64,000 nucleotides of DNA, taken from Gemmatimonadota bacterium (GTDB lineage Bacteria; Gemmatimonadota; Gemmatimonadetes; Palauibacterales; KS3-K002). The DNA is taken from positions 1,893,132-1,957,131 of the forward strand of contig CP070815.1 in assembly GCA_020344215.1 (NCBI GenBank). Direction: 5' to 3'. Positions 7,477 to 16,582 of the stretch are shown one piece after another. Position 1 is the stretch's first letter. Every line of letters starts with the position of its first letter. The translations under genes and the position numbers were made by a program. The notes below the pieces were generated by a model that was given only the letters and a program-made list of their open reading frames with translations, searched no databases and was not told the DNA's origin.

Positions 7477-9903
7477 ATGGAGAGCATCCTGCACGACGTC
7501 CGCTACGCTGTCCGCCTCCTCAAGCGATCGCCGGGGTTCACGCTCGTCGCCGCGCTGACGGTGGCACTGGGCATCGGCGCCACGACCACGATCTTCAGCG
7601 CCATCAACGCGGTCTTGCTGAAGCCGCCGCCCGGTGTGCGCGACGCCGGCGAGTTGGTCCGGGTCTACCGTGTCGCCGAGGACGGCTCCTCTTACCACGA
7701 GTTCTCCTACCCGAACTACCTCGAGTACCGGGCGGCGGATACCGGGCTCGGCGAGCTGGCGGCGACGGCCGTAGCCGCGGCGGTGATCAGCGATGAGTCG
7801 GAACCGGAGATGCTGGTTGGGATCCTGGTCTCCGACAACTTCTTCAGGATGCTCGGCGTGCGACCGGCGCTGGGCCGCTTCTTCGCCGACGATCGGGCTG
7901 CAGCCGCCGAGCGGGTCGTGGTGCTGGGCCACGGGACGTGGAGCCGGCAGTTCGGCCGCGACTCGACGATCGTCGGTCGCACCGTGCAGCTCAACCGCGT
8001 CCCGTTCACCGTGATCGGCGTCAGCGAGGAAGGGTTCCGCGGGCCGAACGCCATGTTGGAGGTCGGCGTCTGGCTGCCCATTGAGGCGGCGCCGGCGCTG
8101 ATGGATGGGATCGATCTGAACTCGCGCACCGACACCTGGATCGACCCGTTCGGCCGGCGCGCACCCGGCGTCAGCATCGAGCAGGCGGAAGCGGCGCTCA
8201 ACCGGGTGAGCGCCAACTTGCGGGCCGAGTACCCCGAAGGTAGCCCGGACCACGGTATCGATGTGCAACCCTACCGGCCCGTCGGGACCCGCGCCTTCGG
8301 GGCGGCGATGGGCTTCTCGCTCTTCCTTTTCCTCATCGCGGGGACCGTCTTGCTGATTGCCTGCCTGAACGTCGGCGGTGTGCTGCTGGCGCGCGCCACG
8401 CAGCGGGGTAAGGAGATGGCCATGCGGCTGGCGCTGGGCGCCGGCCGCCGGCGCGTCGTCCGGCAGCTGCTGACTGAGAGCATCCTGTTGTTCGCGCTCG
8501 GCGGCGCCGGCGGCAGCCTCATCGCGCTCTACGTCACCCGATTGATGAGCGCCTATCAGCTGCCCATCGACGTGCCGCTCGCCTTCGATTTCGCGCCCGA
8601 CATGCGGGCGCTGGCGTTCACGCTCGCCGTCGCCTTGCTCACCGGCCTAACGTTCGGGCTGGCGCCGGCCCTGCACGTCACCAAGCCGGATCTGCAATCG
8701 ATCCTGAGGGCCGGCAGCGCCGCCGGCGGTGCGCCGCGCTCCCGGCTGCGCAGCGCGTTCGTGGTGACGCAGGTGGCCGGCTCGGCCCTGCTGCTCATCG
8801 GCGCCGGGCTCTTCGCGCGTGGCCTCGCCCGCGTCGACTCGGTGAACCTGGGCTTCGAGCCGGACGGTGTGCACGTCCTGAGCTTCGAGATGGAGTACTT
8901 CGGCTACTCGCCGGAGAGCGCGACCGCCTTCTACCGCGACCTCGTGGAACGGGCCGCGCAGCTGCCGGAGGTCGAATCGCTGGCGGCCACCGACATGCTG
9001 CCGGTGACGCTGGGCGGACGATCCAGCGCCTTCGAGGTCGTGGGCCGCGCGCCGACCGACGAGGAAACGCGACCGCAGACCGATCTCGCTCGGGTCACAC
9101 CCGCGTACTTCGAGACCATGCGGATCCCGCTGACCCGCGGGCGGCCCTTCAGCGCGGCGGACCGCGAGGGCGCACTCCCGGTGGCGATCGTCAACCAGAC
9201 GTTCGCCCGGCGCAATTGGCCGGACGACAGCGCGCTGGGCAAGCGCATACGGCTAGATGGGGCCGAACTCGAGATCGTCGGCGTGGCGCGGAACGCAAAG
9301 TACCGCACGTTGACCGAGGAGCCGCGGGCCATGGTCTACGTATCGTACGAGCAGTGGCCCACGACGTCGCCGGTCGTACTCGCTCGGCTCGAACACCCCG
9401 GCGCCAACGTCGCCGGCGCGCTGCGCGGCATCGTGCGCGAGCTGGACGACACCGTTCCCATCGACGCCAACCTGCCGTACCGCGAGCTGATGGGGATCGT
9501 CATGCTGCCGAGCCGCGCGGCCGCCCTGTTCACTACGGTGTTCGGTGGCCTTGGGCTCTTGCTGGCGGCGCTGGGCCTCTACGGGATCCTGGCCTTCCAG
9601 GTGGCACAGCGGACCCGCGAGTTCGGTATCCGCATGGCCCTGGGCGCGGGAACGGACACGCTTCGCGCCCTGGTCATCCGCGGCGGACTGAAGCTCGTCG
9701 GCATCGGACTCGCCATCGGCTTAGGCCTAGCCCTCGTCGTCACGCGGCTCGTGCGTGGCTTGCTCTACGGGGTGAGCCCGACCGACCCGATAACCTTCGC
9801 TGCGATCGCGCTGCTGCTCGTCGGCGTGGCGCTGGCCGCCAGCTACCTGCCGGCCTGGCGCGCGACACGCGTCGACCCGGTCGAAGCGCTGCGCGCCGAG
9901 TGA
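7477..9903 (+). CDS. MacB/FtsX-like orphan ABC permease without prefix domain
   Basis: An 808-residue duplicated orphan permease. It begins at ATG 7477 after a clear GGAGG site. Residues about 20-45 hold the first membrane helix and the signature GIGATTTIFSAINAVLLK; two periplasmic MacB core domains alternate with two FtsX helix bundles (RLALGAGRRRVVRQLLTES in the middle, RTREFGIRMALGAG near the end), and the protein closes with TRVDPVEALRAE. No ATPase is encoded nearby, as usual for this family. It differs from the permease at 1994 in lacking the acidic prefix and a PadR partner. The next gene begins 95 bp downstream, so the two may be cotranscribed. Confidence 0.9.
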   Translation: MESILHDVRYAVRLLKRSPGFTLVAALTVALGIGATTTIFSAINAVLLKPPPGVRDAGELVRVYRVAEDGSSYHEFSYPNYLEYRAADTGLGELAATAVAAAVISDESEPEMLVGILVSDNFFRMLGVRPALGRFFADDRAAAAERVVVLGHGTWSRQFGRDSTIVGRTVQLNRVPFTVIGVSEEGFRGPNAMLEVGVWLPIEAAPALMDGIDLNSRTDTWIDPFGRRAPGVSIEQAEAALNRVSANLRAEYPEGSPDHGIDVQPYRPVGTRAFGAAMGFSLFLFLIAGTVLLIACLNVGGVLLARATQRGKEMAMRLALGAGRRRVVRQLLTESILLFALGGAGGSLIALYVTRLMSAYQLPIDVPLAFDFAPDMRALAFTLAVALLTGLTFGLAPALHVTKPDLQSILRAGSAAGGAPRSRLRSAFVVTQVAGSALLLIGAGLFARGLARVDSVNLGFEPDGVHVLSFEMEYFGYSPESATAFYRDLVERAAQLPEVESLAATDMLPVTLGGRSSAFEVVGRAPTDEETRPQTDLARVTPAYFETMRIPLTRGRPFSAADREGALPVAIVNQTFARRNWPDDSALGKRIRLDGAELEIVGVARNAKYRTLTEEPRAMVYVSYEQWPTTSPVVLARLEHPGANVAGALRGIVRELDDTVPIDANLPYRELMGIVMLPSRAAALFTTVFGGLGLLLAALGLYGILAFQVAQRTREFGIRMALGAGTDTLRALVIRGGLKLVGIGLAIGLGLALVVTRLVRGLLYGVSPTDPITFAAIALLLVGVALAASYLPAWRATRVDPVEALRAE

Positions 9904-9998
9904 CTCGGCGGACTGACGGACCGCACGCTCCCGCACGGAACCTTCGGCCGCTTCTCGGGTCGAACGACTCGTTGAGCTCTCCCAACGAAGGAGGCGCG

Positions 9999-11039
9999 GT
10001 GAGACACGGGGCTGACGCTCGCCGGTCACGCATCGTGACGGTCGCTCTAGTCCTGTCGTGCGCCCTGCGACCGGGAGCGGCCCTGGCTCAGCGCGCCGTC
10101 GACCTGCAGGTCGGCAGCTGGACGGTCGACGGATCCAACCCCACGCTCTTCTCGGCCGGTCTGTGGCGCGGCCTGACTGGGCCGCTCGGTCTCAACCTCC
10201 GAGGCATCGCGCTGATCGACCGGAGTGCCGGACAGGGATCGCTCTACGGGCTCGTCCCGGAGCTGAGCCTCTTCCGAGGGTCGCGTAGGATTGCACCATA
10301 TGCGGTCGGCGGCGCAGGACTGGCCTACCGGTCCGGGGGATCGTCGGAGTTCGTCGCCGTGTGGAGCGCCGGCCTCGGCGTCGAGCTTAACCCGCGCTCC
10401 TGGTTCGGGCTGGCCGTAGAGGGGAGCCGCTTCGTCGAGGACGAAGGCCTCCGAGGGTTCTGGAACCTCCAAGAGGACGATCGCCGCGGCTGGGTGTTGA
10501 GCGCCCGCGTCTCGATACGCTGGAGTGCCCGCTCGACCGGCCGCGGCGCTGCGGGAGCGACAGGTCGGTCTCCTTCGGCGTCCGGGGCTTACGAGCCGGT
10601 CTCGTCCACGTCTCAACCGGCCGAGCCGCTCAGCAACACCGGGTTCGTGCGCGCCCAACAGATCGTGCAGACCGCCCTCGACGCCATGGGCGAGCCGTAC
10701 CGCTGGGGCGGGACGAGCACCGATGAGGGCTTCGATTGCTCGGGCCTGGTCTGGTACGCGTACGGGGAGCACGGCGTGACCGTCCCGCGGACGAGCCGCG
10801 ACCAGGCTCGCGTCGGGCGTGCCGTCGCTCCCGAGGTCTCGATGCTGGAGCCGGGCGACATACTCCTGTTCGCCGAGCGCGGCGCCGCCGTGACCCACGT
10901 GGGTCTTTACGTCGGGAACGCCCGATTCATCCACGCGACGACGTCCGGCGGTGTCGGGATCAGCGAGCTGTACGCGGACGACGATTACAGCCGCTGGTGG
11001 CTCGAGCGTTGGGTCGGTGCCCGGCGCGTGCTCAGGTGA
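9999..11039 (+). CDS. Secreted NlpC/P60 peptidase fused to a barrel-like N-terminal domain
   Basis: I start this 346-residue protein at GTG 9999, which has AAGGAGG five bases upstream and is followed by a signal peptide ending near ALAQ (about residue 29). Residues about 30-185 are alternating amphipathic strands with aromatic ends, resembling an outer-membrane beta-barrel of about eight strands. A Ser/Pro-rich linker (about 185-215) leads to an NlpC/P60 (C40) domain with the expected catalytic residues: Cys247 in GFDCSGLVWYAY, His300 in AVTHVGLYVG and His312 in FIHATTSGG. It should cleave peptidoglycan stem peptides in the periplasm, perhaps tethered to the outer membrane by the N-terminal domain. 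The frame stays open upstream of 9999, but that part overlaps the preceding permease and is not coding. Confidence 0.88.
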   Translation: MRHGADARRSRIVTVALVLSCALRPGAALAQRAVDLQVGSWTVDGSNPTLFSAGLWRGLTGPLGLNLRGIALIDRSAGQGSLYGLVPELSLFRGSRRIAPYAVGGAGLAYRSGGSSEFVAVWSAGLGVELNPRSWFGLAVEGSRFVEDEGLRGFWNLQEDDRRGWVLSARVSIRWSARSTGRGAAGATGRSPSASGAYEPVSSTSQPAEPLSNTGFVRAQQIVQTALDAMGEPYRWGGTSTDEGFDCSGLVWYAYGEHGVTVPRTSRDQARVGRAVAPEVSMLEPGDILLFAERGAAVTHVGLYVGNARFIHATTSGGVGISELYADDDYSRWWLERWVGARRVLR

Positions 11040-11284
11040 GGTGGCGCGGATCGCGCCAGCCCGCGCGCCGAGCCTGTGGGCCACGGAGTTCGAATCGCGC
11101 GAGACCGGCCGCTCGCCCCCCGCTCGAGCGGGTGCGTTACAACCTGCCGCGGTGTTATGCTGTGCTGGCAGTGTCATCCGGCTCAACGGTTCGCGACCGC
11201 TGGGTGTTAACGTGGGACGAGCGCCGTTCCTCGTCGGCGCTTCTGAATCCTGGGACATACTCCAATAGCCACGGAAGAAAAGAG

Positions 11285-14200
11285 ATGAGATACCCATCGA
11301 TTTCCGCGGAAACGGCGTGGGGGCAGTACGTCCGGCACCGCCTGCTGCCGCGTCTGGCGGCCCCGGTCCTGCTGGCGGCGGCGCTCGCCGTGCTGCCGGC
11401 CGCCGCGGCCGGCCAGGCGCCGAGCGCCGTGCCGAACCCGCCTCCCTACTACGCCATCACGAACGCCCGCATCGTCACCGTCTCCGGCCCCGTGATCGAG
11501 AGCGGGACCGTGGTGATCGCCAACGGGCTGATCGCGGCGGTGGGGACGAACGTCGACATGCCGCCGGAGGCGTGGGTGATCGACGGCGAGGGGCTGACGG
11601 TCTACCCGGGCCTGTTCGACGCGCTCTCGGACTTGGGGCTCGAGGAGGCGCAGACGGGTGCGGCCGCCCGCATGGCAGCCGCCGCGCCCACCGGTGCCCG
11701 GGCCGCGCCCGCTGGGCCCGAGAACCGGCTGTCTACCTTCACCTGGCGCGCCGCAGCCGACGAGCTGACGACCGACGACTCGCGCATCGCGACCTGGCGT
11801 GAGGGCGGATTCACCACCGCCATGACGATCCACGGCGACGGGCTGGTCACGGGTCAGGGGGCGGTCGTGAGTCTGGCGGACGGGGCGCCGCAGCAGATGG
11901 TCGTCAAGACGCCGGCAGCGCTGCGGCTGACCCTCCGTTCCCAGCGCGGATTCCGCAGCTATCCCAGCTCGCTGTTCGGCGTGATGGCCTACCAGAAGCA
12001 GTTGTTCTTGGACGCCGACCGCTACGCCCGCGCCATGGCGGCCGACCGGGCGCGGGCCGCCGGCCTCGATCGGCCGGCCTACGACCGGACGCTGGAGCCG
12101 GTGGGCCGGGCCGTCGCCGAGCGCTGGCCGGTGCTCATCCCCGGCGACGAGGTGAAGGAGATTCGCCGGGCGATGGTGCTGGGTGACGCGTTCGGGGTGA
12201 GGACGGTGGTCTACGGGGCACGGCAGGGCCACCAGGTCGCCGCCGAGCTCGCCGAGGCCGGCGTCCCGGTACTGGTGAACCTCAGATGGCCGGAGCGGGC
12301 GCGGGACGCCGACCCCGAGGCCGACGAGTCGCTCAGCTCGCTCCGCAACCGGACCTGGGCCCCGTCGACCCCGAAGGCGCTCCACGAGGCCGGCGTCAGC
12401 TTCGCCTTCTACTCGGGCGGCGTCGCGTCGCCGCGCGATGTGATGGAGCACGTCCGCAAGGCCGTGGACGCGGGGCTGCCGAGTGACGCGGCGCTCCGGG
12501 CGCTCACCCTCGGACCGGCCGAGATCTACGGCGTGGCCGACCGCCTCGGCAGCGTCGAGCGCGGCAAGATCGCGAACCTCGTGGTGACCGACGGCGACAT
12601 CTTCGACGAGGAGTCGAAGGTGAAGATCGTCTTCGTAGAGGGCCGCAAGTACGAGAAACCGGAGGCTGAGCAGCCCGAGGAGCCGCCGGCAGTCGACTTG
12701 ACCGGCACCTGGACCCTCACCGTCGAGTCGCCTCGCGGGACCCAGGAGTCCACGGCCGAGCTCGCCATGAAGGAGGACGGCACCCTCTCCGGCAGCGTCC
12801 GCGGCCAGCGCGGCGAGGGGAGCGTGACCGAGGGCTGGGTGAGCGGCAACCGCTTCAGCTTCACCGTTGCCATGACGATGGGCGGCCGCTCGATGGAGGC
12901 CGGCTATACCGGGACGGTTGAGGGCGATGAGATGGAGGGCAGCGTGTCTTACGGCCGCTTCTCCGTCGAGTTCAATGGGGCGAAGACCGCTGGCCCAGAG
13001 AGCGTAGCCGCCGTGGCGCCCGCGCCGCCGGAGACGCCAACCCCGGCCGAAGCCGCGCCTGACCGAGCGCAGCCGGCTGACGGGCCCGACCTGGCGATAG
13101 GTGCCATGGCAATGGTCGACTGGGACGCGCCGCCGCCGACCCTGGTCATCCAGAACGCCACCGTCATGACCGTCACACAGGGGACGCTCGCGGGCGCCTC
13201 CGTTCTGATCCGTGACGGTAAGATCACCGCCCTGGGGACCGACATCCGCGCCCCACGCGGCGCCACGGTGATCGACGCCTCCGGCAAGTACGTGACCCCC
13301 GGTGTCATCGACGCCCATGGCCACCTCGCCAGCGACGCGACGAACGAGATGAGCCTCGCCGTCTCGTCGATGGTCCGCATCGAGGATGTCATCAACGCCT
13401 CGGACATCAACATATATAGAGAGGCGGCGGGCGGTGTGACCACTTCCCACGTGCTGCATGGTAGCGCGAACCCCATCGGCGGTCAGAACGCCATGATCAA
13501 GCACCGCTGGGGCGAGGACGCGGAGGGGCTCCTGTTCGAGGGGGCACTGCCCACCATCAAGTTCGCGCTCGGCGAGAACGTGAAGCGCTCGAACTTCACA
13601 CCGCCGCCGGGCACGCCCAGTCGCTACCCCGAGACGCGGATGGGCGCCATCGACGTCATTCGCCAGGCCTTCATCGACGCCCGGGAGTACCGGCAGCGCT
13701 GGGCCGACTACGAGCGTCGCCGCCGGTCCGAGCGGAACCTGGTGCCGCCGGCGCGCGACCTGCAGCTCGAGCCGCTGGTCGAGGTGTTGGAGGGGAGGCG
13801 CGTAGTCCATGCCCACGCCTACCGTGCCGACGAGATGCTCCAGATGATCCGCGTCGCGCAGGAGTTTGGGTTCCATATCGCCACCTTCGTGCACGGGCTC
13901 GAGGCCTACAAGCTGGCCGATGAGATCGCCGCCAGCGGCTTCGGCGTGTCTACCTTCTCCGACTGGTGGGCTTACAAGATGGAGGCCTACGACGCGATCC
14001 CCTACAACGCCGCGCTGTTGACGCGCCGCGGCGTGCTCGTCTCCATCAACTCCGACAGCCAGGAGGAGGCACGCCACCTGAACCAGGAGGCCGGGAAGAC
14101 GATGAAGTGGGGCAGCCTGTCGGAGGACGAGGCGCTCGCGCTGGTCACCCTCAACCCGGCTATTCAGCTCGGGATCGACGACCGCGTCGGCTCGATCGAG

Positions 14201-14437
14201 GTGGGTAAGGACGCCGACCTGGTGATCTGGGAGAACTACCCGCTCTCCGCCTACGCGAAGTGCCTGGCCACGATCGTCGACGGTCGCATCGTCTTCGACG
14301 TGGAACGGGATCGCGAGCGGCAGGAGATGATCGCCGCAGAGAAGGACGCCTTGAGGGCGATGATGGGCGAGTCGGAGAGTGAGACGGATGAAAGCGCGAC
14401 CGGCGAGCCCGGCCAGGGCGGCGCGTCGAACCGCTGA
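11285..14437 (+). CDS. Exported double amidohydrolase with central beta domain
   Basis: A 1050-residue protein starting at ATG 11285 after GGAAGAAAAG, with a signal peptide to about residue 42 (AAAAGQA). Residues about 50-460 are a first amidohydrolase (COG1228-like) domain in which the metal-binding HxH is absent: the expected site reads GLFDALSDLGLEE. Residues about 470-567 form a small beta-rich domain (VDLTGTWTLTVES). Residues about 615-1020 are a second amidohydrolase domain with all ligands visible: His678 and His680 in DAHGHL, His842, His870 and Asp924 in INSDSQEE. Only the second domain should be catalytic, probably hydrolysing cyclic amides or dipeptides in the periplasm. It is 30 bp upstream of a related gene and likely in one operon with it. 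Confidence 0.9.
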   Translation: MRYPSISAETAWGQYVRHRLLPRLAAPVLLAAALAVLPAAAAGQAPSAVPNPPPYYAITNARIVTVSGPVIESGTVVIANGLIAAVGTNVDMPPEAWVIDGEGLTVYPGLFDALSDLGLEEAQTGAAARMAAAAPTGARAAPAGPENRLSTFTWRAAADELTTDDSRIATWREGGFTTAMTIHGDGLVTGQGAVVSLADGAPQQMVVKTPAALRLTLRSQRGFRSYPSSLFGVMAYQKQLFLDADRYARAMAADRARAAGLDRPAYDRTLEPVGRAVAERWPVLIPGDEVKEIRRAMVLGDAFGVRTVVYGARQGHQVAAELAEAGVPVLVNLRWPERARDADPEADESLSSLRNRTWAPSTPKALHEAGVSFAFYSGGVASPRDVMEHVRKAVDAGLPSDAALRALTLGPAEIYGVADRLGSVERGKIANLVVTDGDIFDEESKVKIVFVEGRKYEKPEAEQPEEPPAVDLTGTWTLTVESPRGTQESTAELAMKEDGTLSGSVRGQRGEGSVTEGWVSGNRFSFTVAMTMGGRSMEAGYTGTVEGDEMEGSVSYGRFSVEFNGAKTAGPESVAAVAPAPPETPTPAEAAPDRAQPADGPDLAIGAMAMVDWDAPPPTLVIQNATVMTVTQGTLAGASVLIRDGKITALGTDIRAPRGATVIDASGKYVTPGVIDAHGHLASDATNEMSLAVSSMVRIEDVINASDINIYREAAGGVTTSHVLHGSANPIGGQNAMIKHRWGEDAEGLLFEGALPTIKFALGENVKRSNFTPPPGTPSRYPETRMGAIDVIRQAFIDAREYRQRWADYERRRRSERNLVPPARDLQLEPLVEVLEGRRVVHAHAYRADEMLQMIRVAQEFGFHIATFVHGLEAYKLADEIAASGFGVSTFSDWWAYKMEAYDAIPYNAALLTRRGVLVSINSDSQEEARHLNQEAGKTMKWGSLSEDEALALVTLNPAIQLGIDDRVGSIEVGKDADLVIWENYPLSAYAKCLATIVDGRIVFDVERDRERQEMIAAEKDALRAMMGESESETDESATGEPGQGGASNR

Positions 14438-14467
14438 GGATAACTACGCGAACGAAGGAGAAGGACC

Positions 14468-15892
14468 GTGTCGATACACGCGAATCATGAGAACCGCGGT
14501 TGGGCCTCGGGCACCACACTCGCGCTCGCCCTTGCCCTCGCACTCGCCATCTCGCTTGCGGCGGCGCCGGGAGCACAGGCCCAGCACGACCCGCGCGTCG
14601 CACCGGCCCCGACGTACGTGATCCGTGGCGCCACCGTGCACACCCTCGCGGGCGCGCCCATCGAGAACGGCTCGGTGGTCCTCCGTGACGGGCGGATCGT
14701 CGAGGTAGGGGCGGACGTCGCGCTACCGGCGGCCGCCTCGGTGATCGACGCCACCGGCCTCCACGTCTACCCCGGAATGATCGACGCCTTCAGCCGGCTG
14801 GGGCTCACCGAGGTCGGATCCGTCTCGGCGACCGATGATACGGAAGAGCTGGGGAACTGGAACCCGCACCTGCGCGCCTACGAGGCGATCCACCCGGCCA
14901 GCGAGCACATCCCGGTGGCCCGAGCGAACGGGATCACGCATGCCGTCTCCGCTCCCGGGAGTGGCGGTGGCTTTTTCGGCGGCGGCGCACCCGGGATCCC
15001 CGGCCAGGCGGCGCTCATCCACCTCGACGGCTATACGGTCGAAGAGATGGCGATCGAGCCGTCGTTGGGTATGGTCATCCAGTGGCCCACCATCCGAACC
15101 CAGAGCTTCGACTTCTCCACCTTCACGCAGACGGAACGGCCGTTCAGCGAGGCGAAGAAGGAGTACGACGAGCAGTTGCAGGAGATGGAGAGCTGGTTCG
15201 AGGCGGCGCAGCATTACAAGCAGGCCACAGAGCAAGGCGACCCATCGAAGTTCGATCGCGACCTGCAGCTCGAGCATCTGGCCCGCGCACTGGGCGGCGG
15301 ACTGCCGGTGATCGTGGTGGCGGAGGAGAAGCGGGCGATCGAGAGCGCGCTCGAGTTCGCCGAGCGCTACGACCTGCGGCTCATCCTTGCCAGGGGGCGC
15401 GACGTCCGCCAGGTGAAGGAACTCCTGGTGGAGAAGGGGATCCCGGTGATCCTCGGGCCCTCACAGACACTGCCCGAGGAGGAGGACGACCCGTATTACT
15501 ACCCGTTCTCCCTGGCCAGCGAGCTCCACGCGGCGGGCATAAAGATCTGCTTCGGTACTTTCGACTCCTCCGACTCCCGAACCCTACCCTACGAGGCGGC
15601 GAACACCGTCCCCTTTGGGCTGCCGTACGATGAGGCGTTGAGGGCAGTCACGATTAACGCCGCCGAGATCCTGGGGGTCGCGGACCACCTTGGCACGATC
15701 GAGCCGGGCAAGCTGGGGAACCTGATGGTCACCGACGGCGACCCGCTCGACATCCAGACGCAGGTCGACTACGTGTTCATCAAGGGAATCCCGGTGGACA
15801 CCGATAACCGGCACCGGCGGCTGTGGGAGCGTTACCAGGCCCGCCCGCAGCCGGAGACAGACACGGCCACGGCAGAGACGAACGGCGGCTAG
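14468..15892 (+). CDS. Exported amidohydrolase-family protein lacking metal ligands
   Basis: A 474-residue protein from GTG 14468, which follows GAAGGAGAAGG. A signal peptide runs to about residue 38 (GAQAQ). The fold is that of COG1228 amidohydrolases: an N-terminal beta sandwich (YVIRGATVHTLAGAPIENG), a barrel, and the C-terminal closing segment ADHLGTIEPGKLGNLMVTDG. The metal-binding HxH is replaced (GMIDAFSRLGLTE), as in the first domain of the neighbour at 11285, so it probably has no metal-dependent activity. It may act as a partner of the intact second domain of that neighbour. A Gly-rich loop near residue 165 (GSGGGFFGGGAPG) is notable. Confidence 0.88.
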   Translation: MSIHANHENRGWASGTTLALALALALAISLAAAPGAQAQHDPRVAPAPTYVIRGATVHTLAGAPIENGSVVLRDGRIVEVGADVALPAAASVIDATGLHVYPGMIDAFSRLGLTEVGSVSATDDTEELGNWNPHLRAYEAIHPASEHIPVARANGITHAVSAPGSGGGFFGGGAPGIPGQAALIHLDGYTVEEMAIEPSLGMVIQWPTIRTQSFDFSTFTQTERPFSEAKKEYDEQLQEMESWFEAAQHYKQATEQGDPSKFDRDLQLEHLARALGGGLPVIVVAEEKRAIESALEFAERYDLRLILARGRDVRQVKELLVEKGIPVILGPSQTLPEEEDDPYYYPFSLASELHAAGIKICFGTFDSSDSRTLPYEAANTVPFGLPYDEALRAVTINAAEILGVADHLGTIEPGKLGNLMVTDGDPLDIQTQVDYVFIKGIPVDTDNRHRRLWERYQARPQPETDTATAETNGG

Positions 15893-15988
15893 CGCCCGAC
15901 GATCGCCAGCACCGCGCCCAGCGCCCCAGCCGGCGTGCCGGTCGCCCGGCCCGCCACGGTGGGGCGCGTTGCTCTGGAGGCATCAAAC

Positions 15989-16405
15989 ATGAGAACCGGC
16001 CTCTTCCTGCAGACGTATGCTGTATCGCTGGTGGCTTTCCTGGTCCTCGATCTCGCTTGGTTGGGGCTCATCGCGCGCGGCTTCTACCGCCAGCAGCTCG
16101 GCCACCTGCTGAGCCCCGACGTCCGCTGGTCCGCCGCCATCGTCTTCTACCTGCTCTTCGTGGCCGCGGTGGTCGTCTTCGCCGTGCTACCGGCCGTGGA
16201 ACGCGGCTCCTTGGGGAAGGCGCTGCTGCTGGGCGGCTTCTTCGGGCTCGTCGCCTACGCGACCTACGATCTCACTAACCTCGCCACCCTGCGAGGCTTT
16301 CCGACGTTGGTGGCCGCCGTCGACATGACGTGGGGGTGCGTACTCACCGCCGCGGTCGCGGCGCTGGGCTACCTGTTCGCCAGGCAGGCGGGCTCGGCGG
16401 CCTGA
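15989..16405 (+). CDS. DUF2177-family membrane protein
   Basis: A 138-residue protein from ATG 15989 with GGAGG eight bases upstream. Four hydrophobic helices are visible (about residues 5-30, 48-68, 75-97 and 105-130). The pattern DLAWLGLIARGFYRQQLG near the N-terminus, the segment GGFFGLVAYATYDLTNLAT and the D-M-T-W-G near the end are hallmarks of DUF2177. The function of the family is unknown. It sits 96 bp after the amidohydrolase-like gene and is followed by a strong terminator. Confidence 0.88.
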   Translation: MRTGLFLQTYAVSLVAFLVLDLAWLGLIARGFYRQQLGHLLSPDVRWSAAIVFYLLFVAAVVVFAVLPAVERGSLGKALLLGGFFGLVAYATYDLTNLATLRGFPTLVAAVDMTWGCVLTAAVAALGYLFARQAGSAA

Positions 16406-16419
16406 CGCGACGCCCGTAC

Positions 16420-16454
16420 AGCGGCCGGCAAACGGTTCGGCGTCGCCGGCCGCT
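16420..16454 (+). terminator. Intrinsic terminator after the DUF2177 gene
   Basis: A perfect 10-bp stem, AGCGGCCGGC (16420-16429) with GCCGGCCGCT (16445-16454), has a 15-base loop and is followed by the pyrimidine tract TTCTGTCTCTC. It lies 15 bp after the stop of the DUF2177 gene and closes the 11285-16405 gene group. Confidence 0.75.
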
Positions 16455-16582
16455 TTCTGTCTCTCATCACACCGCCGCAACGTCGAAGGCTTGATCGTCG
16501 TTCTTTGGAAGGCTAACGTCTACACGGATCCTAACCCCGTCTTCCCCCGACCCGGTCCCACAACCCAACCTTGTAGGCAGCT

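Noticed and set aside
9216..9998. In-frame extension of the NlpC/P60 gene to a start inside the permease
   Set aside because: It would overlap 690 bases of the permease; GTG 9999 has a strong ribosome site and is followed by a signal peptide.
11207..14077. A 956-codon open frame on the minus strand
   Set aside because: It is antisense to the double amidohydrolase, has His/Arg/Gly-rich composition without any domain, and arises from the third-position GC bias of the real gene.
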